This document shows, in pieces, positions 30,464 through 39,266 of a stretch of DNA of 64,000 nt. This stretch comes from Tritrichomonas musculus (lineage: Eukaryota; Parabasalia; Tritrichomonadida; Tritrichomonadidae). Positions within the stretch are counted from its first letter, which is position 1; each line of letters begins with the position of its first letter. Location of the stretch: contig JAPFFF010000020.1 of assembly GCA_039105265.1 (NCBI GenBank), forward strand, positions 1-64,000, given 5' to 3'. The notes under the pieces are model-generated. The model ran no database searches and was not told the origin of the DNA. It was given only the letters and a program-made list of their open reading frames with translations. Position numbers and translations under genes: made by a program.

Positions 30464-30619
30464 TTTGTGAAAAGCTCTTATGTTAGTAAAGCTATCCTAA
30501 TCTAGTTTTTTTTTTTTTAAATTACTTCAGAGTAAAATAATTTAAAGTAAGAAAACTGTGTTTTAATGGTATAACAATAAGTTGTTCAATTTGTTAATCT
30601 TGAATATCAGATCTTTGGT

Positions 30620-30870
30620 TTAATTTCGGATCGTTTCATTTAAATAAATTTCATTTGATTCAAGGTCTCCTTTTTTGTATGCTTTATGAAAATTGTATCT
30701 AATTTCATAGAAATCATCTTATGAAAGAAGTTGATTATGGTTTTTGAGAAGTTCTGTTTGGATTCCTGATGATATCTTCCAGTGTTTCATTCTTAATTAC
30801 ATTGCCATTTTCATGATTGCATCCACCAATAATGCCTTGTATGTAATTGCTTGATAGATAACTGAATAGG
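30620..30870 (-). pseudogene. Gene relic, minus strand
   Basis: Two protein-like stretches in different frames: YIQGIIGGCNHENGNVIK upstream, and DDFYEIRYNFHKAYKKGD downstream, ending at a stop at 30620-30622. Codon use is like that of real genes, but a stop and a frame change separate the parts. It resembles the C-terminal end of some larger host gene; family not identified. Confidence 0.4.
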
Positions 30871-30989
30871 TTTCATATTTATGGATGTTTAAGATAGATA
30901 GTTCTATCATAAAATCAAAGAAATATTATATTTAATAAATAATAAAATAAAAATATACGATGTTTTTCATGTTATAATATAAAAATATG

Positions 30990-31043
30990 GATATATTTAT
31001 AAAAAGATAAACCGATAATATTTATAAAAAGATAAACCAATAA
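30990..31043. repeat. Two-copy 26-bp tandem repeat
   Basis: ATTTATAAAAAGATAAACC-R-ATAAT is repeated twice in tandem with one difference, directly left of a fragment of the GC-rich element family. Confidence 0.6.
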
Positions 31044-31047
31044 TTTT

Positions 31048-31095
31048 GCTCGGGCAATTGCCCTAGATTAAAAGTGACAATGAAATGTTATTTGA
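31048..31095. mobile_element. Small fragment of the GC-rich element family
   Basis: GCTCGGGCAATTGCCCT followed by AAAGTGACAATGAAATG shares words with 31984-32131 (GCCCGGGCAAAT, GTGACAT). Too short to define ends. Confidence 0.35.
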
Positions 31096-31215
31096 AAATA
31101 AGATATTTCTATTGTTTTTTTGATTGATATTTTTTTAAAAATTACATTTTCATCTAAATTTTTAATATTCATATTTTTTTTTAATATTAAAGCAATTATA
31201 ATAATTTATTTTAAG

Positions 31216-31693
31216 TAGACTTGTTATTCTCCGATTCTCGAGATCGATAATTGATTGACTTTTTGATATCGATACATAAATATGCACAGATTCTCGAGAT
31301 CGATTTCAGAGATCGAGAATTTTGTTTCTCAGCTTTTGATATCAGAATTTTTAATTAAACTTTTTGATAAATATATGATCGTAATTCATTCTCAAATATT
31401 TCATAAAAAAGAATGTATTTTTTGATATTAATCTTAGAATAAACATCAATGCATTATATTATTTATTTTTAAATATTATAAAATCACAAATACCAATTAT
31501 AAAAAAAGATAAATCAGTTTGAGATCTCGAGATCTCGGTAATTGATATCAAGTTTACAATTATTTTTATATCACATTTCATATCTGATATCTTGATAATC
31601 GATAATCTCGATATCAGATTTTTAAACTGATAATCGAGTATCAGATGAAAAAAAGTGACGTTTTTGATATCGATTCTCAAAATAACAAGTCTA
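31216..31693. mobile_element. 478-bp MITE with perfect 8-bp target-site duplication
   Basis: Begins TAGACTTGTTATTCT and ends AATAACAAGTCTA (exact inverse). The interior is built of repeated GATATC/ATCGAT/CTCGAGATC words that can fold back on each other. It is flanked by ATTTTAAG at 31208-31215 and 31694-31701, an exact 8-bp direct repeat, so hAT-type insertion is likely. The right-hand duplication is also the first bases of the next element. Family relatives lie at 37670-38124 (complete) and 17668-17866 (truncated). No coding capacity. Confidence 0.85.
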
Positions 31694-31696
31694 ATT

Positions 31697-31943
31697 TTAA
31701 GGTACAAATCCAGTACGTTTAGTAACCGCAATTTTTTTTGACATTCTCAAAGAACAAGATGACATGTTAAATAAAAAACGATTTTTTCATCCATTTCATA
31801 TAACATGTCATAATGTTTATTTAAATTGTAAAATAAGTGTCAAAAACAAACCTAGTCAATTTAAACTTTTTCAGAGACATGCAACTATTCAAATAATAAA
31901 CGTTCTCCTATTCAAAAAATAACGTACTGGATTTGTACCTTAA
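31697..31943. mobile_element. TTAA-bounded inverted-repeat element (247 bp)
   Basis: Starts TTAAGGTACAAATCCAGTAC-GTT and ends with its exact reverse complement, 23 bp each. TTAA at both ends is what piggyBac- and Kolobok-type elements leave as a target duplication, so the mobile part may be GGTACAAATCC...GGATTTGTACC. The interior contains an inner inverted pair (GACATGTTA / TAACATGTC) and no gene. Its left end overlaps the duplication made by the neighbouring MITE, so that MITE landed in this element's terminus. Confidence 0.8.
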
Positions 31944-31983
31944 TAATAATAGTTTAATATTCTTATATTTTCTAAGAGCAAAG

Positions 31984-32131
31984 ACGGGCAATGTCACTTT
32001 TCTGCCCGGGCAAATGAAATGTGACTTAAAAAAAAAGAAAGTTCGGGCAAATCTTCTGCCCGTAAATTTTGCCCGGGCAAAAAAGTGACATTCTGCCCGA
32101 GCTTGCCCGGGCGGCCCTTTTCACATCCCTG
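31984..32131. mobile_element. Truncated GC-rich hAT-like element
   Basis: The right end is CATCCCTG, as in the element at 20920-21038. The interior has GCCCGGGCAAA words and an inner inverted repeat around CTGCCCGGGC / GTGACATT. The left CAGGGATG terminus is missing, so it is 5'-truncated. Confidence 0.6.
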
Positions 32132-32481
32132 TTGAAAAATAACTTTTTCACACAAGCACAAAGCAATCAGGATTATTATTTAAAACCAATGCTATATGAT
32201 TCTAGACAAGCATATAATATATTTTAGCTATTATAAATTATTAAGATTTAACGCTTCATTTGTTTTATCAGTTTATTTTTAAGATTTAACGCTTCATTTG
32301 TTTAAGGGAAAAAGTTCTTTTTCAATGAAAAAGTGATCATTATCGCTAAAAAGTTTACTTTATCGCAAAAATCAATTTTCTTTTATAAAAAGGTCTAAAA
32401 TATATAAATTTTATTTTTTTATAATTAAAATTAATTGAATTATTGAAAGCAAACTACACCCTTAAAATAAATTTTGGTTGT
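32132..32481. other. Spacer downstream of the large BspA-like gene
   Basis: Contains a 25-bp direct repeat (TAAGATTTAACGCTTCATTT plus TGTTT) at about 32241-32265 and 32280-32304. No gene. Confidence 0.5.
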
Positions 32482-35400
32482 TTAAATAAAGTTTAATGGT
32501 TTTTTGTCTTCATAATATAAATATTTTGGATTTTTCATATTATCGAGGTTGCCAGTACAAATTTCAAAGATACCAGGCTTTTCATCAAAAGGGGAGTTTT
32601 TATATGAAAAAACTCTAATTTTTTCAGGTATTTTTATTTCCATCAATTCGCACATGAGATATGCCCATTTGTTCATCAAGAAGAATTTTTCATGAAAGAC
32701 AATTTTATTTTTTCCACTAGGAATTAACAGCAAGGAAACATAATTCTTGGCATAAATGCAATCATCAAAAGAAGCCAAATATTCATTATTTTTAGAAACT
32801 TGAATTGAAGTCAATTTGTTGCAAAATAAAAATGCTCTTGATTCAACATAATCAACTTGACTAGGGATAAAAATGGACTCTAAATTGGTACAATTGCAAA
32901 AAGCAAGTTCTGATATTTCTCTAAGATTTTCAGGAAGAATTATTTTTTTTAGTTGCTTGTTATTATAAAATGCAAAAATGCCAATTTTAGTTACATTTTC
33001 GTTCAGTACACGTTCGGTTTTTGAATCTAAAGACATTACAACCGTTAGATATGGTGCCGATAAATAAAGAATATCATCTTTAAATATATATCTTGGATTG
33101 TTTTCTGGAATATGAAAGAATGATAAAGAATGACATTCTTCAAATGCAATTGGTTGAAAATCAACTTTTCCGTTGAGTGTAATTGATCTCAAATTCGTGC
33201 ATTTATAAAAAGCATATTCATTAATAGTTTTCAGATTGAATGGAAAGTTGATTTCTGACAAAGATGAACAATTATCAAAAGCATAGGACTCAATCTCTTC
33301 CAATTTTTCAGGCAAAGAAATTGACTTCAGGTTAATGCAATTTCTAAAAGTTCCTATCTTTATATGAGTCAAATCTGGAGGAAGAACAATCTCTGTTAAA
33401 GATGAACAATTTGTAAAAGCATACTGATCAATCTCTTTAATTGTATCAGGTAATTTGATCTTTGTTAAACTTGAACAATTAGCAAAAGCTTTCTTGCGAA
33501 TATATTCCAAATCAGAAGGTAAAGCAATTTCCTTCAATGAAGTACAATTTGCAAAAATCAATTCATTTAAACTTTTAGGAAATTTATTTATTGTAATTGA
33601 TGATATAAAATGTTGATTACTAAATAAAATTGTTCCATCAAGATAAGTAAGATTATCATGTAAAGTTATATCACCAATTAATTTATTAGGAACAACAACA
33701 ATTTGAGAAAAATCCTTGGTGTAAACAATTCCATCATAAGTGTTTAAATATTTGTTTTTTTGTGGTACAATAAATATACTTAATTCAGGACAGTCAACAA
33801 AAAATGATGAACTTACATAGGATACATTTGAACCAAAAATGACTGCTTTTAAATTCAAACAGATATAAAAAGCTCCGTTTTCAATAATTCTTACACTATC
33901 AGGGATTGTAATTTTTGTCAGATTGTTACATTGAATGAATGTATATGCCTTTATTCTCAACAAATTTTTTGGTAATGAAACTGACTTTAAGCAAGTGCAA
34001 TTTGTAAATTGATTATCATCAATAAATGTGCAACTATTTGGGATTTCTAGTGATTCCAAACTGCTGCAATAAGCAAATGCCAATTCTTCAATTGTTAATA
34101 AATTTTTAGGAAGGGAAATTGAAGTCAAACTTGAACAATTACAAAAAGCATATTCTTCTATAACGGTGACACTATCAGGAATAATAATGGATTTCAGATT
34201 GCCAAATGAACAAAAGGATCTCTTTGGTATTGAAGTAACAGAATCCACAAGCTTTATATGAGTAATATTATGTGGAGTTAATATGAATTCGGTCTTATCT
34301 TTGTTATATAATGAACCTTCGAAAATTTCAAAGTAAGGATTATCTTTTGATAAAATAATTGAATTTAAATTGCTACAATTTGAGAAAACAGTTGAATCTA
34401 ATTTTTTCAAATTTTTGCTAATTGTTACTGATTTTAAATTAATACAATGACAAAAGCAAAATTCTTTTATTTCAATAACTGAATCAGGAATTGTTATCGA
34501 TATTAAATTCATGCAATTAATGAACGAATCTTCTCCTATTTCAATTACATTATTTGGAATTGTAATATTTGACAAACTTGTGCATTGATTAAACATAGAT
34601 TTATTAATTGACATTAAATTTTCTGGTAGTTTAACTGATCTTAAATTAAAGCAATTCAAAAAGCAACCTTCTCCAATTTCAGTTACACTATTTGGAAGCT
34701 CAATTGATACAAAATTTTCACAAGAAAAGAAACATCCATTACCAATTGACTTGACTCCTTCTGGAATTGTAACAGTTTTTAAGCTGCTGCAATTAAAAAA
34801 GCAAAAAATACCAATTGATTCCACTCCTTTTGGAATTTTTATCGTTGTTAAGTTGCCGCAATTAGAAAAGCAATTATTGCAAATTGATTTCACTCCTTCT
34901 GGTATTGTAATTGTTGTCAAATTAGAACATTTATTAAAACAATAACTACCAATTGATTTCAAATTCTTGGGCAATTTAATGGATTTGAGATTAGAACAGC
35001 AAGAAAATGCTGAGTCACCAATTTCTGTTACCCAATCAGGTATTGTAATTGATTCCAATTCCCATGAATAGAAACAGCTCTTTTCAATTTTTGTTGCATT
35101 TCCAGTAAGTGTAATTGATGCTTTAAAATTATTAAACAATTTGTTTTTAGAATTTAATATAGAGAGTGGAACTTCTATTGATGAAAGGTTATAGCATTTA
35201 AAAAAGACATAATTATCTTTTATTATTATGTTTTCTGGAATTTTAATTGAACTCAAACTAATGCATTGAACAAAACATTCACTATAAAGTACTGTTCCAT
35301 TTTCTGGTAATTTAATTGATTTTAAGCTTATACATGCTTCAAAACAATTATCTCTAATTTCTTTTACACTATCTGGTATTTCTATTGATACTAGATTAAA

Positions 35401-37410
35401 GCAATATTTAAAACAGCATTTACCTAATGAAGTTAATTTTTCTGGTAATGTAATTGATGATATACTAACGCATTTATAAAAACAATAGTCATCGAGTAAT
35501 GTGACATTTGGTGGAAATTTAATTGACTTTAAATTAACGCACTTTTCAAAAACATGTTTTGAAATTTTGGTGATACTATTCGGAATTGTTATTGATGTTA
35601 AGTTATTACATTCTTTAAAACACCATTCTCCAATTGATGACAAATTATTTGGTAATTTAATTGATACCAAACTTATACATTTAAAGAAACAATTACTTCC
35701 AATTGATGTCACTTTTTCAGGAATATTAATTTTCACTAACCTTTTACATTCTTTAAAGCTAAAATCACCAATTAATGTTACTTCGTTTGATATCGTTATT
35801 GACTTTAATTGAAAACAATAAGCAAAACTATAATTGCCAATAGATGTCACACTTTCTGGAATTGTAATTGTTTCAAGTCCACATCCCAAAAAACAACTAT
35901 ATCCAATAGAAGTCATATTTTTTGGAAATGTAAATGAAGTAAGTGCAGAACATCGTGAAAAACAAGAATCACCAATTGATACCACACTATCTGGTATTGT
36001 TATCATTGTTAAATTTCTGCAACAGGAAAAACAAGAATCACCAATTGATACCACACTATCTGGTATTGTTATCATTGCTAAATTATAGCAAAAGGAAAAA
36101 CAAGAATCACCAATTGATACCACGCTATTTGGTATTGTTATCATTGTTAAATTTCTGCAATAGAAAAAACAAGAATCACCAATTGACGTTGCATCATATG
36201 AAATTGTGACCGATTTTACATAGGAATTTTCAAAATATTTTCTCAATTTTTTTGATGTGACACATTTTGGTATTTTTATTGATGTTAGATTACTACATCC
36301 ATAAAAGCACTTTTTGCCAATTGATTCGACATTGTCAGGTATTTCAATCTCTGTCAAACTGATGCAATTACGAAAAGATGATTTACCAATTGATGTCACG
36401 CTTTTAGGAATTAAAAAAGACTTTAATTTGGTGCAATTGAAAAAGCAAAAATCACCTAATGAAATAACGGTTTCTGTCAATTTTATTGACTCCAAATTCA
36501 TACAGTTATAAAATGAGTATTCGTCAATTGATGTTGTATCAGATAGAATAATATTGGCATTCAATTTGTAGCAGTTTTCAAAAGCATGTGGAGAAACGGT
36601 TTGAACGGTTATTTGCTCTGGCTGGAAATTGACACAATTATAAAAAGATGATTGTCCGATTATTTGACAATCCAATATTGGACAATTTGTTAATTGGTTG
36701 CAATTAAAAAAGCTGTTTTTCTTTATTTCTTTTATTTTTGGTAAAATTAAATTTTGAATGCTCGTATCTTGAAATGATGATTCACCGATCGTTGAATAAA
36801 TGAGTTCATTTTGGTCGTTTTTGTCGGTAGCTTCATTTATTTTTAATGTACAATTTAATTTGTAACAGTCACGAAAAGAATTTTCTGAAATTGAACCAGA
36901 TCCAATAATTTCAATTAATTCTGGTTTCATGTTATAACATCCTAGGAACGCATTTGATTTGATAAACTTTGCTTTTATTGTTATAGATTCAATTTGGGTC
37001 ATATTTGCAAAGGCATATGAACCAATAGATTCAAATGTCTGAACTAATTGTATATCTTTTATTTTTGAATGGAAAAAGGCACCATCACCTATTGTACGCA
37101 AATTTGAAGCTTCAGATAAATTTATTTTGACTTCGCTTTCGCCAAAAGCGCCTTCTTCAATGGAACGAACGTTTGAATGAAGAATTATTTGCTTGATATT
37201 AGCTCCATAAAAAGAATATTTTGGAATTACTTCAATAGAATCATCAATTTTAATTATGGAATTGGGATATTGGCATCCACAAAATTGTTCAGGTGTGAGA
37301 GAAGTGATAATTGTATCTATATTGCTTGGACATTTATTGACTGTTAAACATTCTGGCTTATTTTCTGGATCAAATTCTGATAAAATTGTAATAATAAAAG
37401 CAAATAGCAT
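32482..37410 (-). CDS. Giant secreted BspA-like leucine-rich-repeat protein (1,642 aa)
   Basis: A hydrophobic N-terminus (MLFAFIITILS, 1-11) looks like a short signal peptide. A Cys-containing stretch (about 20-50) follows, then some 60 BspA/TpLRR repeats of about 23 residues, of the form (IP)xSVTSIGxxCFxxCxxLxSI, reaching nearly to the end. Three consecutive repeats encoded near 35960-36190 are almost identical at DNA level, a sign of recent repeat expansion. There is no hydrophobic segment near the C-terminus, so it is predicted to be secreted or non-covalently held at the surface rather than membrane-anchored. In trichomonads this large family is linked to adhesion to host cells and mucus; that role is from the family, not from this sequence. 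Many repeats carry Cys at fixed positions. Confidence 0.9.
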   Translation of the reverse strand: MLFAFIITILSEFDPENKPECLTVNKCPSNIDTIITSLTPEQFCGCQYPNSIIKIDDSIEVIPKYSFYGANIKQIILHSNVRSIEEGAFGESEVKINLSEASNLRTIGDGAFFHSKIKDIQLVQTFESIGSYAFANMTQIESITIKAKFIKSNAFLGCYNMKPELIEIIGSGSISENSFRDCYKLNCTLKINEATDKNDQNELIYSTIGESSFQDTSIQNLILPKIKEIKKNSFFNCNQLTNCPILDCQIIGQSSFYNCVNFQPEQITVQTVSPHAFENCYKLNANIILSDTTSIDEYSFYNCMNLESIKLTETVISLGDFCFFNCTKLKSFLIPKSVTSIGKSSFRNCISLTEIEIPDNVESIGKKCFYGCSNLTSIKIPKCVTSKKLRKYFENSYVKSVTISYDATSIGDSCFFYCRNLTMITIPNSVVSIGDSCFSFCYNLAMITIPDSVVSIGDSCFSCCRNLTMITIPDSVVSIGDSCFSRCSALTSFTFPKNMTSIGYSCFLGCGLETITIPESVTSIGNYSFAYCFQLKSITISNEVTLIGDFSFKECKRLVKINIPEKVTSIGSNCFFKCISLVSIKLPNNLSSIGEWCFKECNNLTSITIPNSITKISKHVFEKCVNLKSIKFPPNVTLLDDYCFYKCVSISSITLPEKLTSLGKCCFKYCFNLVSIEIPDSVKEIRDNCFEACISLKSIKLPENGTVLYSECFVQCISLSSIKIPENIIIKDNYVFFKCYNLSSIEVPLSILNSKNKLFNNFKASITLTGNATKIEKSCFYSWELESITIPDWVTEIGDSAFSCCSNLKSIKLPKNLKSIGSYCFNKCSNLTTITIPEGVKSICNNCFSNCGNLTTIKIPKGVESIGIFCFFNCSSLKTVTIPEGVKSIGNGCFFSCENFVSIELPNSVTEIGEGCFLNCFNLRSVKLPENLMSINKSMFNQCTSLSNITIPNNVIEIGEDSFINCMNLISITIPDSVIEIKEFCFCHCINLKSVTISKNLKKLDSTVFSNCSNLNSIILSKDNPYFEIFEGSLYNKDKTEFILTPHNITHIKLVDSVTSIPKRSFCSFGNLKSIIIPDSVTVIEEYAFCNCSSLTSISLPKNLLTIEELAFAYCSSLESLEIPNSCTFIDDNQFTNCTCLKSVSLPKNLLRIKAYTFIQCNNLTKITIPDSVRIIENGAFYICLNLKAVIFGSNVSYVSSSFFVDCPELSIFIVPQKNKYLNTYDGIVYTKDFSQIVVVPNKLIGDITLHDNLTYLDGTILFSNQHFISSITINKFPKSLNELIFANCTSLKEIALPSDLEYIRKKAFANCSSLTKIKLPDTIKEIDQYAFTNCSSLTEIVLPPDLTHIKIGTFRNCINLKSISLPEKLEEIESYAFDNCSSLSEINFPFNLKTINEYAFYKCTNLRSITLNGKVDFQPIAFEECHSLSFFHIPENNPRYIFKDDILYLSAPYLTVVMSLDSKTERVLNENVTKIGIFAFYNNKQLKKIILPENLREISELAFCNCTNLESIFIPSQVDYVESRAFLFCNKLTSIQVSKNNEYLASFDDCIYAKNYVSLLLIPSGKNKIVFHEKFFLMNKWAYLMCELMEIKIPEKIRVFSYKNSPFDEKPGIFEICTGNLDNMKNPKYLYYEDKKPLNFI

Positions 37411-37418
37411 TTTTAAAA

Positions 37419-37423
37419 AATGA
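37419..37423 (-). promoter_or_regulatory. Candidate initiator (TCATT)
   Basis: Minus-strand TCATT with A(+1) at 37421, 11 nt before the ATG of the large BspA-like gene. Confidence 0.35.
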
Positions 37424-37550
37424 TTTATTTAAATTTTTGATTTACAGTTCATTTTCATTTACCGTTCTTTTTTTCTCAAAAAGTTGTGTTTTCATAGCAG
37501 TTTAAAAAGTTTAAATTGTATGATATTTCACTAGGTTTTAGTGTCCACTG

Positions 37551-38160
37551 AGTGGACTCCACATTAAATTGTTAATGGTTTATTTTAGTGTTTCGGCTAA
37601 ATTTGATATAGTAGTGTTTCAAAATTGGAAAATGTTTTTTAACCAAAAAAATCCACTTTTTAATTTTAGTAGGCTTGTTATTCTGATATCAATTATCAGG
37701 TTTGGCACTTTTTTAACTCAGATAATCGATAATAAAATGCTATCGATTGGAACTTTTTATTGTAGAATTCGATTATCAAGTATGAAATGTGATACAAAAA
37801 AAATATGCTTTTGATATCGAATCTTGATTAATCGAAATTAATACCTGAAAAAAACATTAAAAATAGTATTTTAATGGCATAAAATAAATATATTCTAACT
37901 TATTATGTAAAAAAATAAGCTTTTATTAAATTTTATAACGGATATGTGAAGTAATCAGTTAAAAAAGTTTACAAAATTTTAATACGTTAACAAATTTTCA
38001 ATATTGATAATCGATCTTTTATTTTTATTCATTATTGATATCAGAGAATAAATTTTTGATTTGATTTTGATATCAGAAAAAGGGATCAATTATCGATATC
38101 GAAAATCGAGACTTAACAAGCCTAAATTTTAGTCTTTCTGAAAATAAAGTGAGTCCACTA
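37551..38160. mobile_element. Possible outer element around the MITE at 37670-38124
   Basis: AGTGGACTCCAC near 37551 and GTGAGTCCACT near 38150 form an imperfect inverted pair enclosing the inner MITE. A further palindrome, GTCCACTGAGTGGAC, sits at the left end. This may be a second element into which the MITE inserted, but the ends are short and no duplication is visible. Confidence 0.35.
37670..38124. mobile_element. 455-bp MITE with perfect 8-bp target-site duplication
   Basis: Begins TAGGCTTGTTATTCTG and ends AACAAGCCTA (inverse). It is flanked on both sides by AATTTTAG (37662-37669 and 38125-38132), an exact 8-bp direct repeat. The interior, like that of 31216-31693, is rich in GATATC/ATCGAT palindromic words, though otherwise diverged. 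Second complete member of the family; the different target duplication proves independent insertion. Confidence 0.85.
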
Positions 38161-38379
38161 TTAGGAAAGTTAAAACTGTGAAAACTCATTCAATATTTCT
38201 ATGAGCTTATTCAAAAAATACTTTCTTAATTGTGGACGTACTTTATATAAACTTTTCAAAAAAAATCGAAAAAAATGATAAATTTGAGAAGTTTTATTTC
38301 ACAAAGTAGATCTAAAAAAGATGACAATGATTTGACAAAAGGATTTGGAGGATCTGTAATGATTGCTTGCAAAGGTTAA

Positions 38380-38384
38380 TCATA
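38380..38384 (+). promoter_or_regulatory. Candidate initiator (TCATA)
   Basis: TCATA with A(+1) at 38382, 30 nt before the ATG at 38412. It favours that ATG as the real start over an upstream exon. Confidence 0.3.
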
Positions 38385-38411
38385 TCTTTTCATCTTCAAA
38401 TAACCATTTAG

Positions 38412-38966
38412 ATGGAGGAGAGAAGTCTAATCAAGCAAGATGAAATAAATTCGAATAGCATCAATGTTTCAGAAGGATGCTCACATCGAAACGACGCAAT
38501 TGAATTCAGATATTGTACAAAAGGATCAATTAAATTCCAAGCCTTTCAGCAACTTGATTGTTCATTTATTGAAATATTCGTTGAAATCGGCTCTGATGTT
38601 GAAATAACAGAATGCGTTATGATTAAGAATACAATGCGAAGCTATATTAATGACGATAATGAACATGTTTTAGTTTACACAGTTCAATGTTCAATTGTTG
38701 CAAGCAATTATTATGCGACAAGATTGGCAAAAAAGCATAATAGCGAAAACGCGCCTAAATTGAATAATTGGCATGTTTGGGGATTTGATAATAATAAAGG
38801 TGGTGACTTTGGTGGCACTGATGTAAGATATTATGAAAGCCATGAAGAAGGATACGTTATGTCAGTTTTGCATTTAGGTCTAGGTAGATGCAAGGGAAAT
38901 ATCACTGTGGCACTGCTTGTAATCACACCATTTTTCACCAATTCGCAATATTTTAATCAAGTCTAG
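38412..38966 (+). CDS. Unknown globular protein (184 aa)
   Basis: A well-formed frame with mixed alpha/beta composition, no signal peptide and no membrane segment. Notable stretches are FRYCTKGSIKFQAFQQLDCS, a VAIV-like hydrophobic strand, and GFDNNKGGDFGGTDVRYY. Four cysteines. I do not recognise the family. After the TAG stop the same frame stays open to 39185 and encodes an acidic tail (see next entry). A short upstream ATG frame (38275-38379) could belong to the same transcript, but no trichomonad-type splice signals support joining them. Confidence 0.6.
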   Translation: MEERSLIKQDEINSNSINVSEGCSHRNDAIEFRYCTKGSIKFQAFQQLDCSFIEIFVEIGSDVEITECVMIKNTMRSYINDDNEHVLVYTVQCSIVASNYYATRLAKKHNSENAPKLNNWHVWGFDNNKGGDFGGTDVRYYESHEEGYVMSVLHLGLGRCKGNITVALLVITPFFTNSQYFNQV

Positions 38967-39185
38967 CATTTTCAAATTCAGACAAATTTACAAAAACAGA
39001 TGTTTTTTCAAATTCAAAATTTTGAAAATTTGATTGCTCTTTTTACATTTAAAAAGTGTAAGAACAATCAATTTGACGAAGAAGACATTGAAACTTTAGA
39101 TGATCAAACTAATGTGACAAGTACAGACAATCCACATTATAACCGTAATGGTGCTACTGATCCATTTAAAGAAGATTTTAATTAA
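38967..39185 (+). pseudogene. In-frame extension with acidic NPxY tail
   Basis: Directly after the TAG at 38964-38966 the same frame continues for 72 codons. It ends in an acidic, Thr/Asn-rich tail (DEEDIETLDDQTNVTSTDNP, then HYNRNG). The Asn-Pro-His-Tyr is an NPxY-type motif, used elsewhere in cytoplasmic tails for endocytosis or adaptor binding. The most likely explanation is that the stop truncated a longer protein, or that the tail belongs to a decayed neighbour; read-through cannot be excluded. Confidence 0.4.
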
Positions 39186-39266
39186 AAAAAAAAAAAAAAC
39201 ATATATACATACAAAAACAAATTATATATAAAATATAAAATGAAAAATATTATTTTTTTTTAATAA

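Noticed and set aside
35960-36190. CRISPR-like regular repeats
   Set aside because: The 69-bp periodic repeats lie inside a coding frame and encode leucine-rich repeats; there are no unique spacers.
34751-36511. Several plus-strand frames opposite the large BspA-like gene
   Set aside because: They are shadows of the 69-bp LRR repeats read on the other strand; their periodic sequence follows the LRR period.
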